This document shows positions 8,966-16,282 of a stretch of DNA of 19,199 nucleotides, one piece after another. The notes beneath the pieces are model-generated. The model was not told where the DNA came from, ran no database searches, and worked only from the letters and a program-made list of their open reading frames with translations. Both the position numbers and the translations under genes were made by a program. Location of the stretch: the NCBI GenBank assembly GCA_017610225.1, contig JAFCCM010000036.1:1-19199 (forward strand), read 5' to 3'. The DNA is from Candidatus Aenigmatarchaeota archaeon. GTDB taxonomy: Archaea > Aenigmatarchaeota > Aenigmatarchaeia > CG10238-14. The stretch's first letter is position 1. Every line of letters starts with the position of its first letter.

Positions 8966-8969
8966 ACCT
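8966..8969 (-). promoter_or_regulatory. Ribosome-binding site of the 8041-8958 radical SAM gene
   Basis: AGGT on the complement, 7 nt before the ATG at 8958. It supports this start, which places the first cluster cysteine at residue 14. Confidence 0.5.
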
Positions 8970-9000
8970 GTAATTATATTGTGAAAAAAATTAATTATTC

Positions 9001-9849
9001 TTATTTTATTGGATTAAATTCTTTATCTCCTGCTAACACATAATAACTTTTCCATATCATTGGACATTCTTCTTTCATAACACAATTTTCACATCCTTTA
9101 ACAAACATTAATTCACTAGTTTGTTTTGTAATACCTTCGGCTAGGTCCCAATATTTTTTCTTAATTGTACAGGGAGGAAAGTGAAACAGTTTAACGTCAA
9201 TATTGTTTTTTGTTAGTATGTCAATAGCTTTTTCTACATATAGATTTGATTCAGAAATTTTGACAAACATTTTCTTTCTATTAATGAATGCATTTCCGGT
9301 ATATTTCATATTTATGAACACTACACGAGTAATACCCTTAAATTCTTTAACAATAAATTCAGGAAATTGAGGAATATCTTTATAATTGATTTTATTTACT
9401 ATTATTCTTAGTTCAACTTTAATATTGTTTTTAAGTAAATTTTTAATTCCTTGTTTTGTTTCTTTAAAACTCCCTTTTAACCTTGTTATGGTATCGTGTA
9501 TTTTAGAATTACATCCGTATAGAGCAACACCAACCATAAAGTTACCTAGATTCAAATCAGATAATTGTTTTGTAAACTCTTCGGAACTAAATTTCCTAGC
9601 ATTAGTTACCAAGAATATGTACATTTTTGGGTGATTTTTTCTTGTATATTTTAATATACTGAACATCTCTTCTCTTAATGTTGGTTCTCCTCCAGTGAAA
9701 CAAAGCGATGTATTATCATCCTTTATAGAGTCTATCACATTTTTAATTTGGTGCATGTAAGGATTTCCCATTTTATGTGTCTGTCTAGTATCGAAAATAC
9801 ATGAAAGGCAATTATTGTTACATTTAAAAGTTAGGGGCCAATCAACCAT
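9001..9849 (-). CDS. Radical SAM enzyme with auxiliary-cluster domain, divergent paralog
   Basis: This 282-residue protein has CX3CX2C at C10, C14 and C17 (KCNNNCLSC) and GGEP at 53-56. VALYGCNSKIHD takes the place of the SIHGHT motif of its neighbours. The C-terminus has a lone cysteine in FPPC, then CENCVMKEEC, and ends in LAGDKEFNPIK, so the auxiliary-cluster ligands are all present. It is the most diverged of the four paralogs: it lacks the HPRGNA-type motif, having KYTGNA instead, and has CPMIW where two of the others have CEG. The ATG at 9849 must be close to the true start because the cluster motif begins at residue 10. No ribosome-binding site is visible, so the transcript may be leaderless. 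It lies 42 nt upstream of the 8041-8958 gene and probably leads that operon. The substrate is unknown. Confidence 0.86.
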   Translation of the reverse strand: MVDWPLTFKCNNNCLSCIFDTRQTHKMGNPYMHQIKNVIDSIKDDNTSLCFTGGEPTLREEMFSILKYTRKNHPKMYIFLVTNARKFSSEEFTKQLSDLNLGNFMVGVALYGCNSKIHDTITRLKGSFKETKQGIKNLLKNNIKVELRIIVNKINYKDIPQFPEFIVKEFKGITRVVFINMKYTGNAFINRKKMFVKISESNLYVEKAIDILTKNNIDVKLFHFPPCTIKKKYWDLAEGITKQTSELMFVKGCENCVMKEECPMIWKSYYVLAGDKEFNPIK

Positions 9850-9911
9850 GTAATCTACTTATAAGAATTATTTCAAAACTATTTTAATCTATTAGAATTT
9901 ATATTAAAAAT
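9850..9911. promoter_or_regulatory. Divergent promoter region between two radical SAM genes
   Basis: These 62 bp separate divergent genes, so both probably start here. The stretch is almost entirely A/T with TATA-like elements: the palindrome CTTATAAG at 9858-9865 and TTTATATTA at 9898-9906. Neither lies at the roughly 25-nt distance expected for a leaderless start of its nearer gene, so I cannot assign boxes to genes. Confidence 0.4.
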
Positions 9912-10853
9912 ATGAAAGAGGTAATAAAAAAAGTTGAAACTTTAATGTGGTTTAGATGCAATTGTAAGTGTATATTTTGTTCTGCCGGTGATTTTTTAAC
10001 TTTGTCAAAAAAAGATAAAAATTTTGGTGTTAAATCTACTAAAGATATAATGAAAGATATTGATTATGCTGCTTCAATAAAAGCAGAAACTTTTTCATTT
10101 TCTGGGGGAGAACCTACTATAAGGAAAGATTTACCACTTTTAGTAGAATATGCAAAAAGTAAGAAAATAAAAAAAATTCAAATTCAAAGTAATGGAAGGA
10201 TGTTTTATTACAAAAAATACTGTAAATTAATGATAGATTCTGGAGCAAATGAATTCGCCATCTCCTTTCATTCACATAAGGAAGATATAGAAGATAAATT
10301 AATGGGAGTTAAGGGAAGTTACAAGCAAGCTTTAGAAGGAATAAAAAATCTTAGGAAAATGAATCAAGAAGTTAAAATATCTATAGTTATAACTGAATTT
10401 AATTACAAAGATCTTCCTGATCTGACTAAAATGCTTTTAAATCTTGGTGTTAGTGAAATGAGATATGATTTTGTGAATATTGATGGTTATGTAAAAAATA
10501 ATCCTAAGGCAATAGTTCCTAAAATGAGTAAAGCTATACCTTATATTAAAGAATGTCTCAAGATGTATGATCCTAAAAAAGTTTGGATGGCTGTTTTTAA
10601 TATTCCATATTGTCTTCTAAAAGATTATCCAGGACATATAGTTGATATGATTCAACCTGCAACACAATTAAGAAGTGCAGATTTTACAATCTCAATCAAA
10701 GACAACAGAAGAAAGGGTAAGATAAAGCTAAACAAATGTAAATACTGCATTTATAATAAAATATGTTTTGGTATATGGGAAGAATATGCTAAAATTTATG
10801 GGACTGGGGAGATCAACCCAATTATAAAAAAACAATTAAATAGACGAAAATAA
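9912..10853 (+). CDS. Radical SAM enzyme with auxiliary-cluster domain (plus-strand paralog)
   Basis: This 313-residue protein has the radical SAM motif at C16, C20 and C23 (RCNCKCIFC, with an extra cysteine at 18), GGEPTIRKD at about 68, and SFHSHKEDIED where its relatives have SIHGHT. NIPYC and CKYCIYNKIC supply the four auxiliary-cluster cysteines, followed by the family ending FGIWEEYAKIYGTGEINPI. Its length and motif spacing match the 8041-8958 enzyme and the N-terminal part of the 13948-16254 fusion, so the three are clear paralogs. It is followed after 9 nt by the broken DUF483-like gene, probably its former operon partner. No ribosome-binding site is visible before the ATG. The substrate is unknown. 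Confidence 0.87.
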   Translation: MKEVIKKVETLMWFRCNCKCIFCSAGDFLTLSKKDKNFGVKSTKDIMKDIDYAASIKAETFSFSGGEPTIRKDLPLLVEYAKSKKIKKIQIQSNGRMFYYKKYCKLMIDSGANEFAISFHSHKEDIEDKLMGVKGSYKQALEGIKNLRKMNQEVKISIVITEFNYKDLPDLTKMLLNLGVSEMRYDFVNIDGYVKNNPKAIVPKMSKAIPYIKECLKMYDPKKVWMAVFNIPYCLLKDYPGHIVDMIQPATQLRSADFTISIKDNRRKGKIKLNKCKYCIYNKICFGIWEEYAKIYGTGEINPIIKKQLNRRK

Positions 10854-10862
10854 TTTTTAAAA

Positions 10863-11715
10863 ATGGACGAGGAAGAAAATATCATGTTACAAGAATTTGT
10901 CGCAGTGAAAGATGGAATAAAGCCAGTCATGTTTTTTGCATCAAACAATTTAGAAAATTTTGAAATATTCGATAAATTATGCCTGAATATAGTTTATGTA
11001 TTATTAAAAAAAACATTGAAAAAATACATGGTTTCTCCAACCACCCCAAAGAATATATTTTTGTTTCAAGAAATGAACGTCTGGCTGAGCAAGCATATAA
11101 ATTATGGGTAGGAAATGAACCTAAGAAACTAGGTAAAATGCTGGGTTATCCAGATTGTTGTGTTGATTTTTATATTAAAAATTATTTAAAAGAAAAAATT
11201 CCAACTCCAAAAGATTTACTTTCAAAATCAAAAAAACCATCATTTTATACTAATAACATTTTCAATTTTTCTTCTAGATTAAGTTTAAAAGGTGGAGAAA
11301 TAGAGATTTTTTCAAAAAATAAGTCAATATTCGAAAATCATCGAACTTACATCTTATCTCACATGTACCATGTTCTTATGATTGCGATGATAGCATAGAG
11401 ATTGGTAAAAGGATTCTGAGATCACTGAAAAAATATAACCACACTTTTGCAGAAAAACTTGAATTCTATTTGAAAAAACCTGTTATATGGTTTGACTTGT
11501 TTAACTGGATAGTTTTTAAAGGTCAAGTTAGTAGGAATGAAATTAAATATACAAAAATATTACCATTAAAATCAATATATCCTAAAAAGGAATTAGATAA
11601 GTTTAAAAGTGGTAACAGGGCAATCCTCTTGGAAAATGAAATTGAAATATTTAAGAATGATAAGTTGTTATTTAACTTACCTAAAAATAATGGAGTAATC
11701 ATAAATTTTGGTTAA
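10863..11715 (+). pseudogene. DUF483-like gene with two frameshifts
   Basis: Three reading frames join into one protein of about 284 residues. The first ends ...NFEIFDKL near 10978, the second begins PEYSLCIIKKN and contains KLGKMLGYPDCCVDFY, and the third, from about 11341, reads HLISHVPCSYDCDDSIEIGKR and runs to the stop at 11713-11715. Each join needs a shift to the -1 frame, as after loss of one base: one in TAAATTATGCC near 10975-10985, one near 11335-11350. The LGYPDCCV and HVPCSYDC cysteine motifs look like the archaeal DUF483 family, whose function is unknown; I make this assignment from memory of the motif. The gene is 9 nt after a radical SAM gene and probably belonged to its operon. 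Real decay and sequencing error both remain possible; conserved residues on either side of each join argue that the damage is recent. Confidence 0.6.
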
Positions 11716-11760
11716 TGAATTAATAGCATTACCCCTTCTTATGTTAACCATATCAAAAAT

Positions 11761-13233
11761 TCATAGGTTCTTTGATACATGATGAATTTGTTCCCCAACA
11801 TTTCCATCTCTTTTGAGCCAATTCATGTAAATTTTCCTATGTTCTTCAGAAAATATTAGATTTTTAAATATGGTTTTATGCATTTCTTTGAATATGTTAC
11901 ATCTAAAATTTTCTGCTAATTTTGGTATGATTGTTCCAGTTGTTTTATAAATATTTACAAGACAAATTCCACAAAAAGGCGACCATGGACAAGCATCACA
12001 TAAGGTTGCATATTTGGAAGACATATCAATCATTGTTGTAGTTGTTTTATGTCTAAAAATTTCGTTATATTTGCTTTCCTTTACATTCCCAAGTTTGAAT
12101 ATGGGATATATCTTTGACTCATCGCATGGAAAAATATCACCTTTATAACTATAAAGCATTTGAGTTATCGCTGCTCCACATGGTGATTGAATATCAACAA
12201 ACATAGGGTCTTTTTTATTTAATATTTTCTTTAGCAACAGAGTAGTCATTATTTCAAGAAATGGCTTTTCTTTGTTGATTTTTATTATATAATCAGAACT
12301 TTCTTTCCAGAATTTTAAATATTCTTTTGGTGTATAACCTATTTTTTTCCATTGTTGTTTAGCAAATCCAAGGTTATTCATAAATCTTAACCACACACCA
12401 TCAAATCCCAATTTAGATAACTCTTCTGGAATTTCTTTTGGATAAGATAAAGAATCACGGGTGATTGTTGTTAATGCGTTCAGATTGAAATTTTTTCTAT
12501 ATTTTGTCTTTATTCTTTTAACCCAATAAACAACTTCTTCATATGTTCCTTTACCTGAGAGATATTTTCTATTTTTGTTGTGTAGTTCTTCAGGTCCATC
12601 TAATGATGTGGCTAAACCCATGATATTATGCTCAATTAAAAATTCAAGTATTTCTTCTGTCATTAGGCTTAAATTAGTAACAAGATTAAATAGAACTTTT
12701 TTATTAACTTTTTTTGATATTTTTTCTGCATATTCTACTATCATCTTTACAACATCGAAATTTAAGAGACATTCCCCACCCTGAAATTCTATCACTAGAT
12801 TGTCAGATGGGGATTTAAAAATAAAATCTACTATAGCTCTAGCTGTATCTTCATCCATATCATACTTTTTTTCTTTTGGTGATTTGACTGAGGAATGACA
12901 ATAAATACATTTCATATTGCATCTAAATGTTGGTACGATAATGTGGAGTGTAGGACCTTTGAATAAGAAATGATACCTTTCTCTAAAATCTTTTATAACT
13001 TTATTTATATTCTTTTCAGTTATTATTATCCCTTTGTCTTCTAGAGTGTTGAATAAATTTGTATCTTCGTTCAGTTTCTCTAGTCTTAAAAGTTTGTATT
13101 CTTCATTTGTTAAAACAACCCAAGATGCATGATCTGTTGTTATAAGTATATGATCTTCATCAAATTTGAAGTTGTTAAATTTATTATTTATATAAGGCTC
13201 ATTAAGCTTTTGGTTTGATAAACTCCATACCAT
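11761..13233 (-). CDS. hxsB: HxsB-like radical SAM/SPASM peptide maturase
   Basis: This 490-residue protein matches the His-Xaa-Ser system maturase HxsB in layout. Residues about 25-90 form a PqqD/RRE-like N-terminal region (HILITTDHASWVVLTNEEY), which in such enzymes binds the precursor peptide. The radical SAM domain has C105, C109 and C112 (RCNMKCIYC) after GPTLHIIVPT, then VIEFQGGECLLNF and TSLDGPEELHNKNR. The C-terminal SPASM domain has SPCG, GDIFPCDE, LCDACPWSPFCGIC and a last RC, enough ligands for two auxiliary clusters. The third cluster segment has CX2C in place of the usual CX3C spacing, and GGEC replaces GGEP. The ATG abuts the stop of the HxsD-like gene upstream (TAAATG) with AGGTGA 7 nt before it, so the genes are coupled. 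No HxsA-type substrate with His-Xaa-Ser repeats is in the window, so the target is open. Confidence 0.85.
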   Translation of the reverse strand: MVWSLSNQKLNEPYINNKFNNFKFDEDHILITTDHASWVVLTNEEYKLLRLEKLNEDTNLFNTLEDKGIIITEKNINKVIKDFRERYHFLFKGPTLHIIVPTFRCNMKCIYCHSSVKSPKEKKYDMDEDTARAIVDFIFKSPSDNLVIEFQGGECLLNFDVVKMIVEYAEKISKKVNKKVLFNLVTNLSLMTEEILEFLIEHNIMGLATSLDGPEELHNKNRKYLSGKGTYEEVVYWVKRIKTKYRKNFNLNALTTITRDSLSYPKEIPEELSKLGFDGVWLRFMNNLGFAKQQWKKIGYTPKEYLKFWKESSDYIIKINKEKPFLEIMTTLLLKKILNKKDPMFVDIQSPCGAAITQMLYSYKGDIFPCDESKIYPIFKLGNVKESKYNEIFRHKTTTTMIDMSSKYATLCDACPWSPFCGICLVNIYKTTGTIIPKLAENFRCNIFKEMHKTIFKNLIFSEEHRKIYMNWLKRDGNVGEQIHHVSKNL

Positions 13234-13485
13234 TTAAAATTCACCTGTTTTTGATAAACCAAGAACATAATTCATGAACTCAAATAACACAATTTCAATA
13301 TCATATTTCTTTGATTTTGGGATAATTTCAATTTCTAATTTATTATTCATTTTTTCAATTTCAAATTTACATATCTTATTGTAATCTTTACATGCTTCTC
13401 TGACATTCTTTTCAGGATAAAAAATTGGATTTACAATTATTTTTATACCGCTTTTATTACTTTTTATGTTTAGCATAAGAAACAT
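13234..13485 (-). CDS. Second HxsD-like small protein
   Basis: This is an 83-residue protein from the ATG at 13485, which overlaps the TGA of the upstream gene (TGATG); a TTG one codon earlier and an ATG at 13476 are alternatives. It aligns by eye with the upstream 146-residue protein: VNPIFYPEKNVREACKDY against INPKIFPLEVIYSAAYVL, then NKLEIEIIPK against NKIEVFLKTK, then a C-terminal helix FEFMNYVLGL against KFNNELINYSVY. I therefore read it as a paralog with the same fold but lacking the long acidic tail. It carries two cysteines (in REACK and KICKF) absent from the larger one. The role of HxsD proteins is unknown; they are small partners encoded beside HxsB/HxsC maturases. Its gene lies directly between the other HxsD-like gene and the maturase, without any gap. 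Confidence 0.6.
   Translation of the reverse strand: MFLMLNIKSNKSGIKIIVNPIFYPEKNVREACKDYNKICKFEIEKMNNKLEIEIIPKSKKYDIEIVLFEFMNYVLGLSKTGEF
13241..13246 (-). promoter_or_regulatory. Ribosome-binding site of the HxsB-like gene inside the upstream gene
   Basis: The complement reads AGGTGA, 7 nt before the ATG at 13233, within the last codons of the second HxsD-like gene. It is the strongest SD match in this operon and fixes the maturase start. Confidence 0.6.
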
Positions 13486-13925
13486 CAATCTTTTTTTAGA
13501 TCTACTTTTTTAATACCTACAGACTTATCTGGAGTCCATGGCTCTGCTATCCCCAGAGGGTCATCAATAAATTCAACTTCTTCATTATTTTCATCATCTT
13601 CATCAATAGTATTTGTCATTAAAGCCCTTTCAACTATGATTTTTCTAATTTCACTGGTTCTGGCTGCTTGAATAGCATATACAGAATAATTAATTAGTTC
13701 ATTATTAAATTTCATTACAATTTTTTCTATATCATCTTTTGGATTTTTTGTTTTTAGAAAAACTTCTATTTTGTTTTTTGGATCTCCATCAAGAACTATA
13801 TATAATTTATCCATGAGTACGTATGCAGCTGAATATATGACTTCTAAAGGAAATATTTTAGGGTTTATTGATAAAGTAGCAGTTTTCTCTTTTTTATTTA
13901 TTTTTAAATTAGTCATATTATTCAT
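13485..13925 (-). CDS. hxsD: HxsD-like protein with acidic C-terminal tail
   Basis: This 146-residue protein resembles HxsD of His-Xaa-Ser modification systems. Residues about 15-100 show a beta strand, FPLEVIYSAAYVLMDKLYIV, LDGDPKNKIEVFLK, then KFNNELINYSVYAIQAARTSEIRKIIVERAL, the helix pattern I associate with that family. Residues about 105-146 form a separate tail: an acidic run (IDEDDENNEEVEF), DDPLGIAEPW, then a lysine-rich end. The assignment is from motif memory; the neighbouring HxsB-like maturase makes it much more likely. It follows the radical SAM-glycosyltransferase gene by 22 nt, has GTGAT 3 nt before the ATG, and overlaps the next gene by its stop codon. The tail has aromatic residues followed by Asp/Pro and could be a flexible linker, a docking tag or a modified segment; nothing here decides. 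Confidence 0.65.
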   Translation of the reverse strand: MNNMTNLKINKKEKTATLSINPKIFPLEVIYSAAYVLMDKLYIVLDGDPKNKIEVFLKTKNPKDDIEKIVMKFNNELINYSVYAIQAARTSEIRKIIVERALMTNTIDEDDENNEEVEFIDDPLGIAEPWTPDKSVGIKKVDLKKD

Positions 13926-13928
13926 TCC

Positions 13929-13933
13929 ATCAC
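13929..13933 (-). promoter_or_regulatory. GTGAT ribosome-binding site of the hxsD-like gene
   Basis: GTGAT on the complement, 3 nt before the ATG at 13925. This spacing fits pairing with the 5' part (AUCAC) of the archaeal anti-SD sequence, which places GTGAT nearer the start than GGAGG. Confidence 0.45.
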
Positions 13934-13947
13934 GGTTTGATTATTAT

Positions 13948-16254
13948 TTAATTTGAATTTATTAATACCTTTTTGTGAATTTTAGCGTTAGGGTTTATTT
14001 CATTACAAGCTAGATAAAACAACTTATCTTTAATTTCAGGTTGTGAAAAAGAAAGTTTATAAAAATTAGATTTTTCTGTAAATTTTCCTTTTAGATGTAA
14101 ATGTTCAATTTTTTCTATATCTGAATATGTTAGATTTTGTGGATTATATATTTCAAAAAGATTGGGGTTATAGTATTCTTTAAAATCTATTATTTTATGG
14201 TTCTTTATTTTTTCCCATATAGCATTTCCTTTCATTCTCTTTTTTACATGTAATAAATCAATTAGATTAGGTAAAATTTTCTTATAATCATATTTTTTCC
14301 CAATTTTTAATGCATTTTTCCCCATTTTTAAACGTAGATTGTCATCTTTAAGTATTCTTAAGACCTTATCTGCAATTTGATTCGGGTCTAGATTTTGTTT
14401 CTCATTAATCCAGTTAAAATCAACTAAATACCCATTTTTCCCATCTAAAATTGCCTCTCTGAAAAATGGATAGTTTGGGCATACTACAGGGACACCACAT
14501 ATAAAAGATTCAATATTAACAACTCCAAAGGTTTCATCTGAACAAATACTTGGATTAATGAAGACAGAAGATTTTGCTAATAATTTATATTTCTCATTAC
14601 CAAATACAGGACCAAGAAAAGAAACATTATTTTTTATTCCAAGTTTAATTGTAAGATTTTTTAACATTTTAAAATATGATCCTTGATCTCCTGAAGATAG
14701 TGGACCTAGTATATTTAATTTTATGTTTGGAATTTTTTCTTTTATAATTGGTATGGCATATAAAAGTATTTCAACTCCTTTCTCCTTTTCTAGTCTCCCT
14801 AAATATGTTATAATTTTTTGTTTATTGTCTACATTAATATTTTTAATGTTTTTCTGTATTGATTCAACATCAAATGAAAATGGAATTACATGAATATTTT
14901 TTACTTTTAATATCATATTTAAACATTTTTTTGAGTATTCAGATGGTGCGATTATTATATCACCACTTCTAATAAAAGGTGCTGAAAACAGGAAAAACTG
15001 TAGCCACCCAAAAATAGTATGTGTTATAAATATGAATGGAATATTAACTTGAAGTAAATCTCTATATAAAAATGGGAAAATAGAAAAGTGTTGAGGATTA
15101 AAGTACAAATAATCTATATCTAATTTACCTATTTTTTGGAATAAGTCTTTTGTAAGATCATTTGTTTTTATTGATTTCAAAGTAACAAAGTGTGACATGT
15201 TATCAAAAAAGAGTTTTTCATTAATTCTCGAACTTATGAAATGGTCAAAAGGTATTTTTAAAATTCCAATTTTAATATTTTTCTTATTTTTTCCCTTAAC
15301 ATTCCTAGTAATGGTATTAAAATTTACTTTATCTACTATCAAATTTTTTGAATGTATTTGTTCGCCTTTTATAGGAACGAATTCATCAGAACCATATTTT
15401 TCCCCATATTCTCTCCATGGACCTTCACATATCAAATTAAATTTACATTTTTTGCATTGTGGAAATTTAACTTTCCCCAACTCTTTTTTCCATTTATCAA
15501 AATCAATAATACCTTCTGTATCTCTTACTTCAGCTTTAGGTATATAGAATTCCGAGCAGTATTTTTCATAACCTTGCATAAAACAGAAAGGAAATGCTTC
15601 TATCATTGCGGTTATTTGTGTATTTTTGACTATATCCAATGCTTTGTGAATATATGGTGCTACCAAAGATTTTCTAGGAACAATTTGATCAAAATATTTC
15701 CATGCATTTCCACATGGATGAACAAAGGCAAGTTGTAATTGATCGACCTTTAAATCTATTAATAACTGAACCAATTCGGGTAGGTATTTATAGTTGAATT
15801 TAGTTATAACAGAATTACTCAATATATATTGGTCAAGTTCTCTCAAATTTTTTAATCCTTTGATAATTTGATTATAGCTTCCAGGAGATCTTGTTTGTGA
15901 GTCATGTATTTTGGCAGTATGACCATGAATAGAAGGAGCAAATTCAGTTACGCCAGATTTTATCAATTTTTCACAAAAATTTTTATAGGATAACATCCTT
16001 CCATTAGTCTGAATTTGAATGACCTCATAACCAATATTCCTAGCAGAAGTTACTAACTTAAGTATATCTGGTCTAATTGTTGGTTCCCCCCCTGTAAATA
16101 CAACCTCTTTTATACCTTCATTATAAGCATCTTCTAAATCTTTCTTTAATTTCTTAGTAGTTTGGTCTCCTAGGTCCCTCCTATGTGCTTGAGCACAAAA
16201 TATACAATTGTTGTTGCATTTAAATCCAACTTTTAGATCTAATCTTTCTAGCAT
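13948..16254 (-). CDS. Radical SAM enzyme fused to a family-4 glycosyltransferase
   Basis: This 768-residue protein joins two enzymes. Residues about 1-305 are a complete twitch-type radical SAM enzyme: C13, C17 and C20 (KCNNNCIFC), FTGGEPTIRPD, PSIHGHTAKIHD, FVHPCGNAW, FPFC (about 224), CKKCKFNLIC (about 266-275) and the family ending YGSDEFVPI. Residues about 320-685 are a GT-B-fold glycosyltransferase of the group 1 (GT4) type: a Rossmann-like half with DIIIAPSEYSKK, then YLGRLEKEKGVEILLYA and the EX7E motif in ETFGVVNIESFICGVPVV (about 573), which binds the nucleotide sugar. The last 80 residues are unassigned. A single frame covers the joint, so the fusion is real in this sequence. It leads the hxs-like group, 22 nt before the next gene, and has GTGAT 3 nt before its ATG. 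A role in modifying then glycosylating one substrate is an inference. Confidence 0.9.
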   Translation of the reverse strand: MLERLDLKVGFKCNNNCIFCAQAHRRDLGDQTTKKLKKDLEDAYNEGIKEVVFTGGEPTIRPDILKLVTSARNIGYEVIQIQTNGRMLSYKNFCEKLIKSGVTEFAPSIHGHTAKIHDSQTRSPGSYNQIIKGLKNLRELDQYILSNSVITKFNYKYLPELVQLLIDLKVDQLQLAFVHPCGNAWKYFDQIVPRKSLVAPYIHKALDIVKNTQITAMIEAFPFCFMQGYEKYCSEFYIPKAEVRDTEGIIDFDKWKKELGKVKFPQCKKCKFNLICEGPWREYGEKYGSDEFVPIKGEQIHSKNLIVDKVNFNTITRNVKGKNKKNIKIGILKIPFDHFISSRINEKLFFDNMSHFVTLKSIKTNDLTKDLFQKIGKLDIDYLYFNPQHFSIFPFLYRDLLQVNIPFIFITHTIFGWLQFFLFSAPFIRSGDIIIAPSEYSKKCLNMILKVKNIHVIPFSFDVESIQKNIKNINVDNKQKIITYLGRLEKEKGVEILLYAIPIIKEKIPNIKLNILGPLSSGDQGSYFKMLKNLTIKLGIKNNVSFLGPVFGNEKYKLLAKSSVFINPSICSDETFGVVNIESFICGVPVVCPNYPFFREAILDGKNGYLVDFNWINEKQNLDPNQIADKVLRILKDDNLRLKMGKNALKIGKKYDYKKILPNLIDLLHVKKRMKGNAIWEKIKNHKIIDFKEYYNPNLFEIYNPQNLTYSDIEKIEHLHLKGKFTEKSNFYKLSFSQPEIKDKLFYLACNEINPNAKIHKKVLINSN

Positions 16255-16257
16255 ATT

Positions 16258-16262
16258 ATCAC
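16258..16262 (-). promoter_or_regulatory. GTGAT ribosome-binding site of the fusion gene
   Basis: GTGAT on the complement, 3 nt before the ATG at 16254; the same motif and spacing as before the hxsD-like gene at 13925. Confidence 0.45.
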
Positions 16263-16282
16263 ATGAAGTAATTCAATAAATT

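Noticed and set aside
8041..10853. Assignment of one of the twitch-type radical SAM enzymes as HxsC.
   Set aside because: I cannot see HxsC-specific features. Their shared ending and CNNNC/GGEPT/HPRGNA-like motifs tie them to each other instead.
11716..11760. Possible bidirectional terminator in the convergent gap between the DUF483-like gene and the HxsB-like gene.
   Set aside because: No stable hairpin or long T-run is visible on either strand in these 45 bases.
15197..15738. Two plus-strand frames of 116 and 128 codons.
   Set aside because: They are antisense to the radical SAM part of the fusion gene, which has all its catalytic motifs, and have no motif of their own.
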